Positions 9,718 through 19,644 of a DNA stretch of 64,000 nucleotides are shown piece after piece. Within the stretch, counting starts at the first letter, position 1. Each line of letters opens with the position of its first letter. Source of the stretch: Streptomyces antibioticus (GTDB taxonomy: Bacteria; Actinomycetota; Actinomycetes; Streptomycetales; Streptomycetaceae); contig NZ_CM007717.1 of assembly GCF_002019855.1 (NCBI RefSeq), positions 5,071,798-5,135,797 of the forward strand, read 5' to 3'. Under the pieces are notes generated by a model. That model was not told where the DNA came from. It saw only the letters and a program-made list of their open reading frames with translations, and ran no database searches. Both the position numbers and the translations under genes were made by a program.

Positions 9718-11708
9718 CCACGACCACCCTCGCCGTCCTCGTCCCCCTCCTTCCCTTCCTGGGCGCCGTCGCCGGTCTGCTCCTCGGCCGCACCGCCCCC
9801 GGCTTCGTCCGCCCGATCGCCGTCCTGCCCGTCCTCACCTCCCTCGTGCTGGCCGCCGTCGTCGCCGTACGCCAGGGCGGTGACGCCGCCGTCGACGCGG
9901 CCACCGAACTCACCCCCACCGGCTCGGTCCCGATCGAACTGGCCCTGCACATCGACGGCTTCGCCGCCCTGGTCGCCGCCCTGGTCTGCCTGGTCGCCGG
10001 CTGCGTCCAGGTCTACTCGACCGGCTACCTCCGCGACGACCCCCGCTACCCCTCCTACGCCGCGCTCGTCTCCCTCTTCACCTCCGCGATGCTGATCGTC
10101 GTCTACACCGGCGACCTGATCGTGCTGCTGGTCGGCTGGGAGGTCATGGGCATCTGCTCCTACTTCCTCGTCGGCCACTACTGGGAGACCCCGGAGGCCC
10201 GCGCCGCCTCGATCAAGGCGTTCCTCGTCACCAAGCTCGGAGACGTCCCCTTCCTCCTCGGCCTCTTCGCGCTCGCCGTCGACGCCGGCTCCTTCCGCAT
10301 CACGAAGGTCCTCGCCACCGTCGAGAACGGCGGCCTCGACCACCCGACGCTCATCGCCCTGCTGCTCCTGGCGGGCGTGGCCGGCAAGTCGGCGCAGTTC
10401 CCGCTGCACACCTGGCTGCCCGACGCGATGGCCGGCCCGACCCCCGTCTCCGCGCTGATCCACGCCGCGACGATGGTCGCCGCCGGTGTCTACTTCGTCG
10501 CCCGTCTCCTCCCGGTCTTCGAGGCGTCGCAGGCCGCGATGGTCGTCCTCGCCGTGATGGCCGCCGTCACCATGGTCGGCTCGGGTCTCGCCGCGCTCGC
10601 CCAGGACGACATCAAGCGCGTCCTCGCCTACTCGACGATCGGTCAGCTCGGCTACATGACCGGCGCCCTCGCCGTCGGCGACCGGGGTGCCGCCGTCTTC
10701 CACCTCCTCTCGCACGGCGCCTTCAAGGGCCTGCTGTTCCTCGCGGCCGGCGTGATCATCCACGCCGCCGGCACCAACTCGCTGGCCGCCATGTCCCGCA
10801 TGAGCCATCTGCGCGACCGCGTGCCCGACGCCTTCTGGACGATGACCGTGGCGCTCCTCGCGCTCGCCGCCATCCCGCCGTTCAGCGGCTTCTTCTCCAA
10901 GGAGTCCGTCCTCGGCGCCGCCGAGCACGTCACCACCGGCCACACCGAGCACGCGCCCGGCGCCGCGGGCTGGCTGATCCTCGTCTCCGGCCTGCTCACC
11001 GCCCTCCTCACCGCCGCCTACGCGACCCGCCTGTGGCTGCTCGCCTTCCGGGGCCGGGGCGCCGAGGCCCCCGACCACGGCCGCCAGCCGCTGTCCATGA
11101 CCGTCGTGCTGTGGGTGCTCGCCGTCCCCTCCCTCGCGCTCGGCGGGCTCGCCTACCGCACGCTCCCCGACTGGTTCGACGGCGGCGACCTCGCGCCCAC
11201 CCTCGTCACCTCGGTGATCGGCACCGGCGTGGCCCTGGCCGGCGGGATCGTCACCTACGCGACCTGGCGTCACCTCACCGCGCTCACCGCCGTCACCCCG
11301 CTCGGCGCGGTCGCCGCCCACCCCGACAGCGACGCCGGCCAGATCGAGGCCGAGGCGATCGCCACCCACGCGCCCGCGTACGGGGACGTGGCCTCCGCCC
11401 CCGACCCGGCCGACCCCGGGCGGCTCCTGCTCGGCCCGCTGCACCGCCACGCGGCCGTCGGCTTCCACCTCGACGCCGTCTACGGGGCGCTGTTCGTCCG
11501 CCCGGTCCAGGCCGCCGCGAGCCTCGTGCGGTTCCTCGACCGCGAGGTCGTCGACACCTACGTACGGGGTGCGGGCACCCTGCCCCGCTGGCTCGGCATC
11601 GCCGTACGGCGCGCCCAGACCGGCAACGTCCAGACCTATGTGAGCGCGCTGCTCGCCGGCACCGTCGTCCTGGCGGTCGCCGCCCTTCTCGTCGCCTCGG
11701 GAGCGTGA
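9714..11708 (+). CDS. nuoL: NADH-quinone oxidoreductase subunit L (antiporter-like)
   Basis: NuoL is the distal proton-pumping subunit. The 664-residue protein starts at GTG 9714, overlapping the nuoK stop. Recognisable blocks are the lumenal [16 protein letters not shown] region, [18 protein letters not shown] (helix 5 glutamate), [31 protein letters not shown] (helix 7 lysine and helix 8 histidine) and an extended C-terminal part with the lateral helix. Length and motifs are normal. The next gene starts 6 bp downstream. Confidence 0.96.
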   Translation: MTTTTLAVLVPLLPFLGAVAGLLLGRTAPGFVRPIAVLPVLTSLVLAAVVAVRQGGDAAVDAATELTPTGSVPIELALHIDGFAALVAALVCLVAGCVQVYSTGYLRDDPRYPSYAALVSLFTSAMLIVVYTGDLIVLLVGWEVMGICSYFLVGHYWETPEARAASIKAFLVTKLGDVPFLLGLFALAVDAGSFRITKVLATVENGGLDHPTLIALLLLAGVAGKSAQFPLHTWLPDAMAGPTPVSALIHAATMVAAGVYFVARLLPVFEASQAAMVVLAVMAAVTMVGSGLAALAQDDIKRVLAYSTIGQLGYMTGALAVGDRGAAVFHLLSHGAFKGLLFLAAGVIIHAAGTNSLAAMSRMSHLRDRVPDAFWTMTVALLALAAIPPFSGFFSKESVLGAAEHVTTGHTEHAPGAAGWLILVSGLLTALLTAAYATRLWLLAFRGRGAEAPDHGRQPLSMTVVLWVLAVPSLALGGLAYRTLPDWFDGGDLAPTLVTSVIGTGVALAGGIVTYATWRHLTALTAVTPLGAVAAHPDSDAGQIEAEAIATHAPAYGDVASAPDPADPGRLLLGPLHRHAAVGFHLDAVYGALFVRPVQAAASLVRFLDREVVDTYVRGAGTLPRWLGIAVRRAQTGNVQTYVSALLAGTVVLAVAALLVASGA

Positions 11709-11714
11709 GCAGGC

Positions 11715-13289
11715 GTGATCGATATCAGCGAGTCCGTGATGCAGTTTCTTCTGGCGTTCGTCGTCGTCGGCCCGCTCCTGGGCGCCGCCGCGGCCCTGCT
11801 GCCCGCCCCGCCCGGGCTGAAGGGGAAGTCGCCCGAGCAGGCCGTGCTCCGGCACGGCGTCACGGTCACCGGCGTGATCCTCGCCGCCACGATCGTCCTC
11901 ACGGCCGGCTTCGACCACGACCAGCCCTCGACGATGCAGGCCGGCACCGACATCAGCTGGATCCCCGCACTCGACGTGCGCATCCACCTCGGCATCGACG
12001 GCATCTCCCTCCCCCTTCTGGTCCTGACCGCGCTGCTGACCTTCCTCTGCGCGCTCTACTCGTACTTCAAGATGCCCGCGGGCCCGACCCCGAAGGCTTT
12101 CGTCGCCCTGCTGCTCGTCCTGGAGTCCGGCACCCTCGCCACCTTCGCCGTCCTCGACCTGCTGCTGTTCTTCCTCGCCTTCGAGATGGTCCTGATCCCG
12201 ATGTACTTCCTCATCGCCCGCTGGGGCGGCGAGGGCCGGGCCGGCGCGGCGATGAAGTTCATCCTGTACACGCTGCTCGGATCCGTGGTCATGCTGCTCG
12301 GCCTGCTCCTGATCGGAATCAAGGCGGGCACTTTCGACATGGTGGCACTCGCCACTGACAACGGCCGGTCGCTGACCACATCCGTGCAGGTCATCGCCGT
12401 TCTGGCGATCGGGCTCGGGCTCGCGGTCAAGACCCCGATGTGGCCCCTGCACAGTTGGCTGCCCGACGCCCACACCGCCGCCCCGACCGTCGGCTCGGTC
12501 CTGCTGGCCGGCGTCCTGCTCAAGATGGGTACGTACGGGTTCGTCCGGATTCTCCTTCCGGTCGCGCCCGACGGCTTCCACACCTTCGCGCCCTACCTCG
12601 CCGCCTTCGCCGTCGTAGGGATCATCTACGGCTCCCTGGCCTGCCTGGCCCTCGCCAAGAAGGGCGCGAAGGGCGACCTCAAGCGCCTGATCGCCTACTC
12701 CTCCGTCGGCCACATGGGCTTCGTCCTGCTCGGCATCGCCTCCACCACCCCGACCGGAGTCAACGGCGCCCTGTTCGCCAACATCGCCCACGGCCTCATC
12801 ACCGGCCTGCTCTTCTTCCTGGTCGGAGCCCTGAAGGACCGCACGGGCACCACCGACCTCGACACCCTCGCCGAACAGACCGGCGCCGCCCTGTACGGCA
12901 AGGCGCCCCGCCTCGGCGGTCTGCTGGCCTTCGCCGCCGTCGCCTCGCTCGGCCTGCCCGGCCTGGCCGGGTTCTGGGGCGAGATGCTCGCGATGTTCGG
13001 CGCGTTCGACCCCGCCGACGACCTCAGCCGCCCCGCCTTCCTCACCTTCACCGCGATCGCCGCGTTCGGCACCCTCCTCACGGCCGCCTACCTGCTCGTC
13101 GTGGTCCGACGCGTGTGCATGGGCAGCCTGCCGCAGGACGCCCCGAAACTCGCCGACGTCCAGACGTACGAGTTCGCGGCCTGGACGCCGCTCGTCGCCC
13201 TCACCGTCGTCGCCGGCCTGTGGCCCAAGGCCCTCCTCGGCCTGACCGACCCCGCCGTGCAGCAGCTCCTCGCAGGAGGCACCCGATGA
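11715..13289 (+). CDS. nuoM: NADH-quinone oxidoreductase subunit M (antiporter-like)
   Basis: This 524-residue antiporter-like subunit has FLAFEMVLIPMYFLIARWGG, KTPMWPLHSWLPDAHTAAPTVGSVLLAG and DLKRLIAYSSVGHMGFVLLG, the classical proton-channel helices. I used GTG 11715; an in-frame ATG lies at 11739, so the exact N-terminus is open. The stop overlaps the nuoN ATG. Confidence 0.96.
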   Translation: MIDISESVMQFLLAFVVVGPLLGAAAALLPAPPGLKGKSPEQAVLRHGVTVTGVILAATIVLTAGFDHDQPSTMQAGTDISWIPALDVRIHLGIDGISLPLLVLTALLTFLCALYSYFKMPAGPTPKAFVALLLVLESGTLATFAVLDLLLFFLAFEMVLIPMYFLIARWGGEGRAGAAMKFILYTLLGSVVMLLGLLLIGIKAGTFDMVALATDNGRSLTTSVQVIAVLAIGLGLAVKTPMWPLHSWLPDAHTAAPTVGSVLLAGVLLKMGTYGFVRILLPVAPDGFHTFAPYLAAFAVVGIIYGSLACLALAKKGAKGDLKRLIAYSSVGHMGFVLLGIASTTPTGVNGALFANIAHGLITGLLFFLVGALKDRTGTTDLDTLAEQTGAALYGKAPRLGGLLAFAAVASLGLPGLAGFWGEMLAMFGAFDPADDLSRPAFLTFTAIAAFGTLLTAAYLLVVVRRVCMGSLPQDAPKLADVQTYEFAAWTPLVALTVVAGLWPKALLGLTDPAVQQLLAGGTR

Positions 13290-14809
13290 GCGCCCCGGCT
13301 CAGCCCCTCGCCGCGTCGCTGGTCCAGTCCGTCGACTGGCTCGCCATCGCCCCGCCGACCCTCGCGGCCGTGGTCGCCCTCGCCGTCCTCGTCGCCGACC
13401 TCTTCCTGAGCGAATCCAGGAAGCCGCTGCTCGGCTGGTTCTCGGTCGCGGGCCTCGCCGCCGCCACGGCCCTCCTGCTGCCCCTCCTGGACGGCGACCG
13501 CTCCACGTTCTGCCTGAACGGCGACCCGGCCGTGTGCAGCTACACCGCCGACCGCTTCACCCTCGTCATCCAGTTCCTCGTCCTCGGCGGAGCCCTGCTG
13601 GCGGCCCTGCTGTCGGTCACCGCCCTCAAGGACGCCCACGGCAGACTCCCCGAAGGGGAGTTCTGGTTCCTGCTGCTGTCCTCCGCCGCCGGCGCCGCCC
13701 TGCTGCCCGCCTCCCGCGACCTCGCCACCCTCGTCGTCGCCCTGGAGGTCGCCTCCCTGCCCGCGTTCGCCCTCGTCGGCCTCCGCCACGGCGACCGCAG
13801 GTCCTCCGAAGCGGCCCTGAAGTTCTTCCTGTCCTCCGTCACCGCGACCGCCGTCAGCCTGATGGGCATCAGCTTCCTCTACGCGACGACCGGCACCCTG
13901 TACCTCACGCAGATCGCCGAGCGCATCCAGCACGTCGACGGCCGATTCGACACCCTCGCCCAGACCGGCGTGGTCCTCACCCTGGTCGGCTTCGCCTTCA
14001 AGACAGCCGCCGTGCCCTTCCACTTCTGGGTCCCCGACACCTACACCGGCGCCCCGCTGCCCGTCGCCGCCTACCTGTCGGTCGTCGGCAAGGCGGTCGG
14101 CTTCTCCGGCCTCATCCTCGTCACCGTCGTCGGCCTGCCGTCCTACGCCGACGTCTGGGGCCCCGCCCTGGCCGCCCTCGCCGCGCTCACCATGACCGTC
14201 GGCAACGTCGGCGCCCTCCGCCAGCAGGCCACACGCGCGTACAGTGCCGTACGCCTGCTCGCCTGGTCCTCGGTCGGACAGGCCGGCTACCTCCTCGTCC
14301 CGATCGCCGCCGCCGCGTACTCCGACGACGCCGAACACGCCGTGGGCTCCACGCTCGCGTACGCCCTCATGTACGCCGCCGTGAACCTGGGCGCCTTCGC
14401 CGTCGCCGCCCTGGTGGGCCGTACGAGCCCGCGCAACCGCCTCACGGACTACCGCGGCCTCTACGCGAGGAACCCGCTCTCCGCGCTTTTCCTGGCCTTC
14501 TTCCTGCTCTGCCTCGCAGGACTCCCGCCGGGCGTGATCGGTCTCTTCGCGAAGGTCACCGTCTTCGCGGCGGCCGTCGACACCGGCCTCGGCTGGCTCG
14601 CCGTCGTCATGGCCGTCAACGTGGTGATCGCCCTCTCCTACTACCTCCGGTGGACGGGCCTGCTGTTCCGCGCCCCCGAGGGCGAAACGGCGAGACACCG
14701 CGTGCCCGCGCCCCTCACCGCCGCGATCGCCCTCACCGCGGTCATCGGCATCGTCCTCTCCGGAGCCCCCCAGCTCGTCCTGCGCTTCGCCGACACCGGC
14801 CTCTTCTGA
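13286..14809 (+). CDS. nuoN: NADH-quinone oxidoreductase subunit N (antiporter-like)
   Basis: This is the last gene of the operon: 507 residues starting at ATG 13286 behind GGAGG and overlapping the nuoM stop. It has the third antiporter-like fold with LVVALEVASLPAFALVGLRHGDRRSSEAALKFFL, KTAAVPFHFWVPDTYTGAP and VRLLAWSSVGQAGYLL. With H, J, K, L and M it completes the membrane arm, while the peripheral-arm genes D-G are missing from this locus. Confidence 0.96.
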   Translation: MSAPAQPLAASLVQSVDWLAIAPPTLAAVVALAVLVADLFLSESRKPLLGWFSVAGLAAATALLLPLLDGDRSTFCLNGDPAVCSYTADRFTLVIQFLVLGGALLAALLSVTALKDAHGRLPEGEFWFLLLSSAAGAALLPASRDLATLVVALEVASLPAFALVGLRHGDRRSSEAALKFFLSSVTATAVSLMGISFLYATTGTLYLTQIAERIQHVDGRFDTLAQTGVVLTLVGFAFKTAAVPFHFWVPDTYTGAPLPVAAYLSVVGKAVGFSGLILVTVVGLPSYADVWGPALAALAALTMTVGNVGALRQQATRAYSAVRLLAWSSVGQAGYLLVPIAAAAYSDDAEHAVGSTLAYALMYAAVNLGAFAVAALVGRTSPRNRLTDYRGLYARNPLSALFLAFFLLCLAGLPPGVIGLFAKVTVFAAAVDTGLGWLAVVMAVNVVIALSYYLRWTGLLFRAPEGETARHRVPAPLTAAIALTAVIGIVLSGAPQLVLRFADTGLF

Positions 14810-14913
14810 CCCGAGCACCGCTCCTGGGCCGTCCGGGCCCGCCGTACGGCGTCCACCCGCGCGTACGGCCCCGCCGTCACCCGGACGGCCCACACCCGCG
14901 CCCGTCTGCACAA

Positions 14914-14940
14914 GGGAACTAGTGGCCTCCGCCTGGCGTT
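14914..14940 (+). promoter_or_regulatory. Candidate ECF-sigma promoter upstream of htpX
   Basis: GGGAAC (14914-14919), 18 bp, then GTT (14938-14940). The AAC-type -35 and GTT -10 pattern resembles promoters of Streptomyces stress ECF sigma factors (sigma-R and sigma-E class). It lies about 115 bp before the htpX start, which suits a membrane-stress gene. Confidence 0.4.
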
Positions 14941-15052
14941 GACCAGTACGGGAGGGTCCACTGGACGTGGCATCACGAGACCAGGGCCACCGGAGAACAG
15001 CACAGATTCGCAAGCAAAGGGTTCCCCTGCTGCACGACTTGGAGGGCGTACC

Positions 15053-15916
15053 GTGCACCGCCGGCACAACGGGCTCAGGACCGCAGTACTCCTCGGGGGA
15101 CTGTCCGCGCTCATCATCGTCATCGGCAGCTTCTTCGGCCGCGCCGGACTCGTCGTCGCGGTCGTGATCGCACTCGGCACGAACGCGTACGCGTACTGGA
15201 ACAGCGACAAGCTGGCACTGCGCGCCATGCGCGCCCGCCCGGTCAGCGAGTTCGAGGCACCGGCCCTCTACCGGATGGTCCGCGAACTCTCCAACCAGGC
15301 CCGCCAGCCCATGCCCCGCCTGTACATCTCCCCGACCGAGGCGCCCAACGCCTTCGCGACCGGCCGCAACCCGCGCAACGCCGCCGTGTGCTGCACGGAA
15401 GGCATCCTGCGCATCCTCGACGAGCGTGAACTGCGCGCCGTCATCGGCCACGAACTCAGCCACGTCTACAACCGGGACATCCTCATCTCCTCGGTCGCGG
15501 GCGCCCTCGCCTCCGTGATCATGTTCCTCGTCAACTTCGCGTGGCTGATCCCGATCGGCCGCTCCAACGACGACGACGGCCCCGGCATCCTGGGCATGCT
15601 CCTGATCATGATCCTGGGACCCCTGGCGGCCAGCCTCATCCAGCTCGCCATCAGCCGCTCCCGCGAGTACGAGGCGGACGCCTCCGGCGCCCGGCTCACC
15701 GGCGATCCGCTCGCCCTCGCCAGCGCGCTGCGCAAGCTGGACGCCGGCACCAAGCAGCTTCCGCTGCCCCCCGAGCCCCGTATCGAGACCGCGAGCCACA
15801 TGATGATCGCGAACCCCTTCCGTCCCGGTCAGGGCATGTCCAAGATGTTCTCTACGCACCCGCCGATGGCGGAACGCATCGCCCGGCTGGAGAAAATGGC
15901 AGGTCGACCGCAGTGA
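15053..15916 (+). CDS. htpX: HtpX-type membrane zinc metalloprotease (M48)
   Basis: The start is GTG 15053 behind GGAGGG, giving 287 residues, the usual HtpX length; the frame is open further upstream but lacks family sequence. Two hydrophobic segments (about 10-45) precede the HEXXH motif (H133, E134, H137 in [13 protein letters not shown]). Two more follow, then [13 protein letters not shown] with the third zinc ligand. HtpX degrades damaged or misfolded membrane proteins. The stop overlaps the start of the YccF-like gene, so the two are probably co-expressed as a membrane-quality unit. Confidence 0.95.
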   Translation: MHRRHNGLRTAVLLGGLSALIIVIGSFFGRAGLVVAVVIALGTNAYAYWNSDKLALRAMRARPVSEFEAPALYRMVRELSNQARQPMPRLYISPTEAPNAFATGRNPRNAAVCCTEGILRILDERELRAVIGHELSHVYNRDILISSVAGALASVIMFLVNFAWLIPIGRSNDDDGPGILGMLLIMILGPLAASLIQLAISRSREYEADASGARLTGDPLALASALRKLDAGTKQLPLPPEPRIETASHMMIANPFRPGQGMSKMFSTHPPMAERIARLEKMAGRPQ

Positions 15917-16305
15917 AGACCATCCTGAACGTCATCTGGCTCGTCCTGAGCGGCTTCTGGCTGTTCCTCGCCTACCTCCTGGCAGGCGTGCTGCTCTGCA
16001 TCACCATCATCGGCATCCCGTTCGGCATCGCGGCGTTCCGCATCGGCATCTACGCCCTCTGGCCGTTCGGCTACACGACCGTCGAGCGCCGTGACGCCGG
16101 TGCCGCCTCCTGCCTCGGCAATGTGCTCTGGCTGGTGCTGGCCGGCTGGTGGCTGGCCATCGGACACATCGTCACCGGCATCGCCCTGTGCCTCACCCTC
16201 ATCGGTATCCCGTTCGGCATCGCGAACTTCAAGATGATCCCGGTCTCGCTGTTCCCGCTGGGCCGCGAGATCGTGCCCTCGGACGAGCCGTTCGCCGGGC
16301 GCTGA
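15913..16305 (+). CDS. YccF-domain small membrane protein
   Basis: The 130-residue protein has two similar halves, each with a hydrophobic stretch ending in an IGIPFGIA motif (about 35-42 and 96-103). This is the duplicated YccF inner-membrane domain. GTG 15913 overlaps the htpX stop, so translation is coupled. The biochemical role of the family is not known; the context suggests membrane stress. Confidence 0.85.
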   Translation: MKTILNVIWLVLSGFWLFLAYLLAGVLLCITIIGIPFGIAAFRIGIYALWPFGYTTVERRDAGAASCLGNVLWLVLAGWWLAIGHIVTGIALCLTLIGIPFGIANFKMIPVSLFPLGREIVPSDEPFAGR

Positions 16306-16424
16306 CCGGGCACTGAGGAGCCGCTGGCACAGCAGGTCCCCCGCAGGGGTGGCCCGGTTGTCCACAGCCGGCCGGCCGTCCACAGGCCGGCCCGATTGTC
16401 AGTGGCGGCGTGCACCATGAACGC

Positions 16425-17054
16425 ATGACCGAGAACGAGCAGTTGCTGGCGAGGGTGGCGGCCAAGGCGGCCACGACCCGCCCCTGGGGCTGGCCCTCAC
16501 TCCCCGATCCCGCGGACGAGGCCACCCTGGCCCGCGCCGAGGCCGCCCTCGGTTTCCGCCTGCCCCCGCTCCTCGCCGACCTCTATCTGCGCACGGGGGA
16601 CGGCGGGTTCGGCCCGGAGTACGGCCTGCTGCCCCTCCTCGACAGCGCCCCCGCCGGCGAACCCTCCGCCGTCAGCCAGTACCTCGCCCAGCGCAAGAGC
16701 GGCCAGGAGGACCCGGAGTGGCCCTGGCCCGAGGGCGTCCTGCCGATATCCCACTGGGGCTGCGGGATGTACGCGTGCGTGGACTGCCACTCCCCGCAGG
16801 CGACGGTCCTGCTCTTCGAACCCAACCCCGGAGACCCCGACCAGGCATGGTTCGTCGACGCCCCCAGCCTCACCGACTGGCTCAACGCCTGGCTCGACGG
16901 CACCGGCTGGTACGACGTCCCGGACGAGGGGCTGGAGATGGCCCCGTGGACGGAGTTCCGGATACGTGTGGCGCCCGCGCAGGAACAGGGGCAGGGCAAA
17001 GACCAGGATCAGGATCAGGATCAGGCGCAGGGGGCGGCGGGCGCTACGGCCTAG
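16425..17054 (+). CDS. SMI1/KNR4-family protein
   Basis: I start at ATG 16425; a GTG in frame at 16410 is an alternative. The 209-residue protein carries a SMI1/KNR4-like fold: TLARAEAALGFRLPPLLADLYLRTGDGGFG near the N-terminus, then WPEGVLPISHWGCGMYACVDC and the WFVDAPSLTDWLNAWLDG region. Family members are often immunity proteins of polymorphic toxins or general interaction domains. No toxin gene is adjacent, so a housekeeping role is as likely. The tail is a Gln/Asp repeat (GKDQDQDQDQAQ) built from tandem hexanucleotides. Confidence 0.75.
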   Translation: MTENEQLLARVAAKAATTRPWGWPSLPDPADEATLARAEAALGFRLPPLLADLYLRTGDGGFGPEYGLLPLLDSAPAGEPSAVSQYLAQRKSGQEDPEWPWPEGVLPISHWGCGMYACVDCHSPQATVLLFEPNPGDPDQAWFVDAPSLTDWLNAWLDGTGWYDVPDEGLEMAPWTEFRIRVAPAQEQGQGKDQDQDQDQAQGAAGATA

Positions 17055-17078
17055 CAGCCGGGGCCGCGCGCCACGCTC

Positions 17079-18344
17079 TTACCGCGACCCGGACCCGCCG
17101 CCCACCCACCGTCGCCGAACTCCGTACGCGAGCACGCCCACCGTCAGCACACCCGCCCCTACGACGACGGAGGTCGCCGGCAGCGCGAACGCCAGCACCA
17201 GGCACCCCGCCAGACCCACCACCGGCAGCGTGCGGGAAGCAGGGGACGGATCCAGGGTCCAGGCCGAGGCGTTGGCCACGGCGTAGTACACCAGCACACC
17301 GAAGGAGGAGAAACCGATCGCGCCCCGCACGTCCACCGTGGCGGCGAGGACCGCGACCACCGCGCCCACGGCCAGTTCGGCCCGGTGCGGTACCCGGAAA
17401 CGCGGATGCACGGCAGCCAGGGCGCCGGGCAGATGGCGGTCCCGGGCCATGGCCAGGCAGGTGCGCGAGACGCCCAGGATCAGGGCGAGCAGCGAACCCA
17501 GCGCGGCCACGGCCGCCCCGACCCGGACCACCGGAACCAGACCCGGTACCCCCGCGGCCCGCACCGCGTCCGCCAACGGCGCCTCGGCCCGGCCCAGGGC
17601 CCCCGCCCCCAGCACGGAAAGGACGGCGACCGCCACGCACGCGTACACGACCAGCGTGATGCCCAGGGCCAGGGGGATCGCGCGGGGAATCGTGCGCGCC
17701 GGATCGCGCACCTCCTCGCCGAGAGTCGCGATGCGCGCGTACCCGGCGAACGCGAAGAAGAGCAGACCGGCGGCCTGGAGCACCCCGCCGACACCACCCG
17801 AGGCCCCGATGTCCAGCCGCCCCGCGTCGGACGCCCCGGAGCCCAGACACACCACGACCACGGAAGCGAGGACAGCCAGGACCACCGCCACGATCATCCG
17901 CGTCAGCCAGGCCGACTTCTGGACGCCGCCGTAGTTCACCGCCGTCAGCGCCACCACGGCCGCTACCGCCACCGCGTGCGCCTGCCCGGGCCAGAGGTAC
18001 GCCCCGACGGTCAGGGCCATCGCGGCGCAGGAGGCCGTCTTGCCGACGACGAAGGACCAGCCGGCCAGGTAGCCCCAGAACGCCCCCAGGCGCTCACGCC
18101 CGTACACGTAGGTGCCGCCCGAGGCCGGGTACCGGGCGGCGAGCCGTGCCGACGACATGGCGTTGCAGTAGGCGATGAGTGCGGCGAGGGCGAGTCCGGG
18201 GAGCAGTCCGGAACCGGCCGCGGCCGCTGCGGGAGCCAGGGCGGCGAAGACGCCCGCCCCGATCATCGAGCCGAGCCCGATGACGACGGCGTCGCCGACG
18301 CCGAGGGTCCGTCGCAGCCGAGGGGAGGATCCGGACCCTGTCAT
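17079..18344 (-). CDS. APC-superfamily amino acid permease
   Basis: About twelve membrane helices are visible in 421 residues. The N-terminal motif GVGDAVVIGLGSMIGAGVFAALAPAAAAAGSG is the substrate-binding helix 1 of amino acid-polyamine-organocation transporters, and GEEVRDPARTIPRAI is the typical loop after helix 6. I use ATG 18344; an in-frame start upstream at 18413 would add 23 Arg/Cys-rich residues unlike the family. The substrate cannot be assigned. It is transcribed toward the SMI1/KNR4 gene and divergently from the small membrane protein at 18497. Confidence 0.9.
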   Translation of the reverse strand: MTGSGSSPRLRRTLGVGDAVVIGLGSMIGAGVFAALAPAAAAAGSGLLPGLALAALIAYCNAMSSARLAARYPASGGTYVYGRERLGAFWGYLAGWSFVVGKTASCAAMALTVGAYLWPGQAHAVAVAAVVALTAVNYGGVQKSAWLTRMIVAVVLAVLASVVVVCLGSGASDAGRLDIGASGGVGGVLQAAGLLFFAFAGYARIATLGEEVRDPARTIPRAIPLALGITLVVYACVAVAVLSVLGAGALGRAEAPLADAVRAAGVPGLVPVVRVGAAVAALGSLLALILGVSRTCLAMARDRHLPGALAAVHPRFRVPHRAELAVGAVVAVLAATVDVRGAIGFSSFGVLVYYAVANASAWTLDPSPASRTLPVVGLAGCLVLAFALPATSVVVGAGVLTVGVLAYGVRRRWVGGGSGSR

Positions 18345-18496
18345 GCCCCGCACCCTACTGACCGGCAGGAACCGGCGAGGGGTGTCCTGACGTCGTGCAC
18401 ATCGACACGACATGAAGCGAGTACCGCCCGTCCGGAGCGAGCAAGATCACAGCGTCCGGACAGTGAGGGCACAGCACGGAGGGGCAGGTTCAGGAC

Positions 18497-18763
18497 ATGG
18501 GCATCATCAGCTGGATCATCCTGGGGCTGTTGGCCGGAGTCATCGCCAAGGTCCTGCTGCCGGGGCGCGACCCGGGCGGCTTCATCGGGACGACGTTCAT
18601 CGGCATCGCGGGCGCGTTCATCGGCGGCTGGATCTCGGCCCGCTGGCTGGACCACCCCATCAGCAAGGACTTCTACGACGGGGCCACCTGGGCCGCGGCG
18701 ATCGGCGGCTCGCTGGTGCTGCTCATCGCCTACCGGATCCTCTTCGGCAACTCACGCGACTAG
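18497..18763 (+). CDS. GlsB/YeaQ/YmgE-family small membrane protein
   Basis: This 88-residue protein has three hydrophobic segments and the family pattern IISWIILGLLAGVIAK...GRDPGGFIGTTFIGIAGAFIGGW. Family members are small stress-linked membrane proteins of unproven function, loosely called transglycosylase-associated. The gene stands alone between the divergent permease and a bidirectional terminator. Confidence 0.88.
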   Translation: MGIISWIILGLLAGVIAKVLLPGRDPGGFIGTTFIGIAGAFIGGWISARWLDHPISKDFYDGATWAAAIGGSLVLLIAYRILFGNSRD

Positions 18764-18787
18764 CGGACACGTGTGAACGAGAAACGA

Positions 18788-18832
18788 GAAGGGTGGGCAC
18801 CCTCGGGCTCCAGGCCCGGGCACCCACCCTTC
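18788..18832. terminator. Bidirectional terminator between convergent genes
   Basis: A GAAGGGTGGG arm (18788-18797) pairs with CCCACCCTTC (18823-18832), with a smaller inner CGGG/CCCG stem. It sits between the plus-strand small membrane gene and the minus-strand yajQ. Confidence 0.75.
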
Positions 18833-18843
18833 CCTGCTGCCGG

Positions 18844-19332
18844 CTACCGGTAGTTCACGAACTGGAGCGCGAAGTCGAAGTCCTGGCCCTTCAGCAGGGC
18901 GATGACGGCCTGGAGGTCGTCGCGGCTCTTGGAGCTGACGCGCAGTTCGTCACCCTGGACCTGGGCCTTGATGCCCTTGGGGCCCTCGTCGCGGATGAGC
19001 TTGGCGACCTTCTTCGCGTTGTCCTGGGAGATGCCTTCCTTGATCTCCGCGAAGAGCTTGTACTCCTTGCCGGAGAGCTGGGGCTCGCCCGCCTCCAGGG
19101 CCTTCAGCGAGATCCCGCGCTTGATCAGCTTCGACTGGAAGACGTCGAGGACAGCGTTGACCCGGTCCTCGGAGTTCGCCTCCATCAGGATCTTTTCACC
19201 GGACCACGAGATCGAGGCGCCCACGCCCTTGAAGTCGTAGCGCTGCGAGATCTCCTTGGCGGCCTGGTTGAGGGCGTTGTCGACCTCCTGCCGCTCGACC
19301 TTCGAGACGATGTCGAAACTGGAGTCGGCCAT
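18844..19332 (-). CDS. YajQ family cyclic-di-GMP/nucleotide-binding protein
   Basis: The 162-residue protein starts at ATG 19332 behind AAGGAG and matches the whole YajQ family: [66 protein letters not shown]. It is a cytoplasmic two-ferredoxin-fold protein. Some homologues bind cyclic di-GMP or nucleic acid; that has not been shown for every actinobacterial member. It lies immediately left of the tRNA-Tyr insertion site. Confidence 0.93.
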   Translation of the reverse strand: MADSSFDIVSKVERQEVDNALNQAAKEISQRYDFKGVGASISWSGEKILMEANSEDRVNAVLDVFQSKLIKRGISLKALEAGEPQLSGKEYKLFAEIKEGISQDNAKKVAKLIRDEGPKGIKAQVQGDELRVSSKSRDDLQAVIALLKGQDFDFALQFVNYR

Positions 19333-19553
19333 GTCCTGTGGCTCCTTGTATCGGGGTATCGGGGTGCGTGTCGGCGACGGTGGGGCGGCCGCCGAGCCCG
19401 GCGTGTACCCGGGCCGCATCCGGACAAGCCTAGCCACCCGAGCTGCTCCCGGCGCAGATCAATCCGGTGGCGAAGCACCCCTCGGCATCGGGTATTGTTT
19501 ACGTCGTTGCCACGGAGCACCGCCGCAAAGCGGTTCGAACGGCAGCGAAACCC

Positions 19554-19635
19554 GGCGGTGTGCCCGAGCGGCCAAAGGGAGCAGACTGTAAATCTGCCGG
19601 CTCAGCCTTCCCAGGTTCGAATCCTGGCGCCGCCA
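19554..19635 (+). tRNA. tRNA-Tyr (GTA)
   Basis: This 82-nt class II tRNA has acceptor GGCGGTG/CGCCGCC with discriminator A at 19635, anticodon GTA at 19588-19590 and a long variable arm. CCA is not encoded. From 19586 onward the sequence is the left copy of the element's 57-bp att repeat, so integration has rebuilt an intact tRNA gene from chromosomal 5' and element 3' parts. Confidence 0.97.
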
Positions 19636-19642
19636 CGCTGAG
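19586..19642 (+). repeat. attL core (57-bp direct repeat, left copy)
   Basis: It is identical base for base to 38452-38508. It covers the tRNA-Tyr anticodon loop to the 3' end plus seven bases. Copies diverge on both sides. Confidence 0.95.
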
Positions 19643-19644
19643 GG

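Noticed and set aside
9321-12791. A 1156-codon open frame on the minus strand opposite nuoK-nuoM
   Set aside because: Its composition is the Gly/Glu/Asp/Arg/His mix expected from the antisense of high-GC membrane-protein genes. It has no domain, and the plus-strand genes are certain.
13088-15859. 923-codon minus-strand frame under nuoN and htpX
   Set aside because: Shadow of the real plus-strand genes; low-complexity acidic product and no ribosome binding site.
15541-16305. A longer frame in the YccF reading frame starting inside htpX
   Set aside because: The upstream part is out-of-frame htpX sequence; GTG 15913 starts exactly at the conserved membrane segment.
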